A DNA stretch of 64,000 nt from positions 39,733,501-39,797,500 of the forward strand of contig CM060989.1 of the NCBI GenBank assembly GCA_030765065.1. The letters are read 5' to 3'. Made by a program: the position numbers and the translations under genes. Source of the stretch: Deroplatys truncata (taxonomy: Eukaryota; Arthropoda; Insecta; Mantodea; Mantidae). Under the pieces are notes generated by a model. That model did no database searches, was not told the DNA's origin, and was given only the letters and a program-made list of their open reading frames with translations. The number at the start of each line of letters is the position of its first letter. Within the stretch, counting starts at the first letter, position 1. Shown here in pieces: positions 63,325-64,000 of this stretch.

Positions 63325-63473
63325 CTTTTCTCTTCCAATGTACAGTAAGTACGGGACATATTGGATTACACCTAAAAATTCTATATTGAGATTTCACCAG
63401 AAACATATGTTTAGCAGTCCCCCCCCCAAAAAAAAAAAAAGCATTTTAGAAAAAATGTCTGCTTCTGTATGTA
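63325..63473 (-). mobile_element. HINE-like copy, 3' end only
   Basis: The diverged 3' region (CAGTAAGTACGGGACATATT, GAGATTTCACCAGAAAC) runs up to a TA where the next mariner begins. Confidence 0.55.
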
Positions 63474-63505
63474 CGAGGGCAGTCACAGAAGTACCTGTGC
63501 TGACG

Positions 63506-63557
<52 letters not shown>

Positions 63558-63659
63558 CTGTTGTTTCAAACAAATGACTATGGTAGAAAGTACTACCCTT
63601 ATAAAGCTTAAGTTAGTTTGAAGTTTGATGAAGCTACATTGTTTAGTAATTGTTTGGCA
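63474..63659 (+). mobile_element. Mariner 5' end, same family as 26762
   Basis: CGAGGGCAGTCACAGAAGTA and the following 5' region (GTTGTTTCAAACAAATGACT, CTACATTGTTTAGTAATTG) match 26762-26895. Homology stops abruptly at TTGGCA. Confidence 0.75.
63511..63553. repeat. (TA)n microsatellite inside mariner 5' region
   Basis: Forty-three bases of alternating A and T. The homologous place in the mariner at 26762 has only GTATATATAG. Confidence 0.95.
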
Positions 63660-63661
63660 TT

Positions 63662-64000
63662 TGCATGGAACAACAAAAAAGCAATAAAAATAAAAATAGC
63701 TGGTGGACAGGGGTAGAAAAAATTATGGAGAAGATAGGAATGGGAGATACTTGGAGAAAGCAATAGCAATGGCTTCTGGATAACAGTAAGAAACAGAATG
63801 GAGGACATAGAAAGACAAGAGATTTGGGGAAGCTTAGAGAATAAAAAGTCACTAGGGTTTTATAGATTAGTAAAAAGGAAATGGGGAAGAGAAGGGTTTG
63901 TGGATTATTGCAATAGAGCGGAAAAAGAAGCGTTTGCATGGATGATAACAGGATCATTGTATCTGAGAGGACTAAGAGGTAGAAAAAACGGAATTTGTGA
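63662..64000 (+). mobile_element. LINE 3' fragment running off the window
   Basis: The plus frame reads FWITVRNRMEDIERQEIWGS, GFYRLVKRKWGREGFVDYCN, then FAWMITGSLYLRGLRG and GIC. This is the arrangement at the C-terminal end of some non-LTR retrotransposon ORF2 proteins before a CxxC knuckle. The clade was not determined. Confidence 0.45.

Noticed and set aside
1-64000. CRISPR arrays, operons, Shine-Dalgarno sites, phage or plasmid functions
   Set aside because: Spliced exons, mariners, SINEs and intron structure show a eukaryotic nuclear genome; no regularly spaced repeat-spacer array is present.

Overview
The window looks like a gene-poor, AT-rich stretch of an insect genome. It carries one multi-exon host gene with multi-kilobase introns, embedded in a dense mix of mariner, Tc1/mariner-like, hAT, Helitron-like, LINE, Penelope-like, solo-LTR and tRNA-derived SINE copies. 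An insect is inferred from the mariner diversity and from the insect-type tRNA-SINEs. A hemimetabolous species with a large genome would fit, but the species cannot be fixed from sequence alone.

The only host gene I can support is the 3' half of AREL1, a HECT E3 ubiquitin ligase. It lies on the minus strand in seven coding exons at 58826-58947, 51240-51315, 48853-49142, 46402-46527, 46087-46275, 40877-41139 and 35251-35353. All splice phases agree. The exons join into about 388 residues ending in the HECT C-lobe and a stop codon. The 5' part of the gene lies beyond 64000. The codon for the HECT catalytic cysteine is split by the last intron.

Region by region: 0.3-13 kb is almost entirely one repeat family. 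It is interpreted here as a non-autonomous Helentron/HINE-like element: it starts TCTGATGTG, ends GAGAAAGTAA, has an ACTTTCTCTAC/GTAGAGAAAGT inverted pair near its ends and an internal GT-rich microsatellite. Copies sit inside copies up to three deep. A mariner palindrome lies at 9.3-10.0 kb and a nearly intact mariner at 11.4-12.7 kb. The stretch 13-35 kb lies beyond the AREL1 stop and has no recognised host gene. It holds foldback (Penelope-like) repeats, SINEs, a Helitron 5' end, a decayed mariner, a hAT MITE and a solo LTR. The stretch 35-59 kb is AREL1 exons and introns, loaded with two more solo LTRs, a hAT element carrying a second mariner palindrome, two further mariners, LINE remnants and SINEs. 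The stretch 59-64 kb is upstream intron or flank, with a hAT MITE, a GC-rich TIR element, two mariners, a Crypton-like tyrosine recombinase remnant and a LINE 3' end.

The most unusual structure is a pair of about 0.9-kb, nearly identical inverted repeats (about 38757-39680 and 44034-44954) in the two introns flanking the penultimate AREL1 exon. The right arm interrupts a mariner transposase and looks like a recent templated copy of the left arm. Such arms could favour exon inversion or back-splicing. All calls come from reading the sequence by eye; percentages and families need alignment to confirm.
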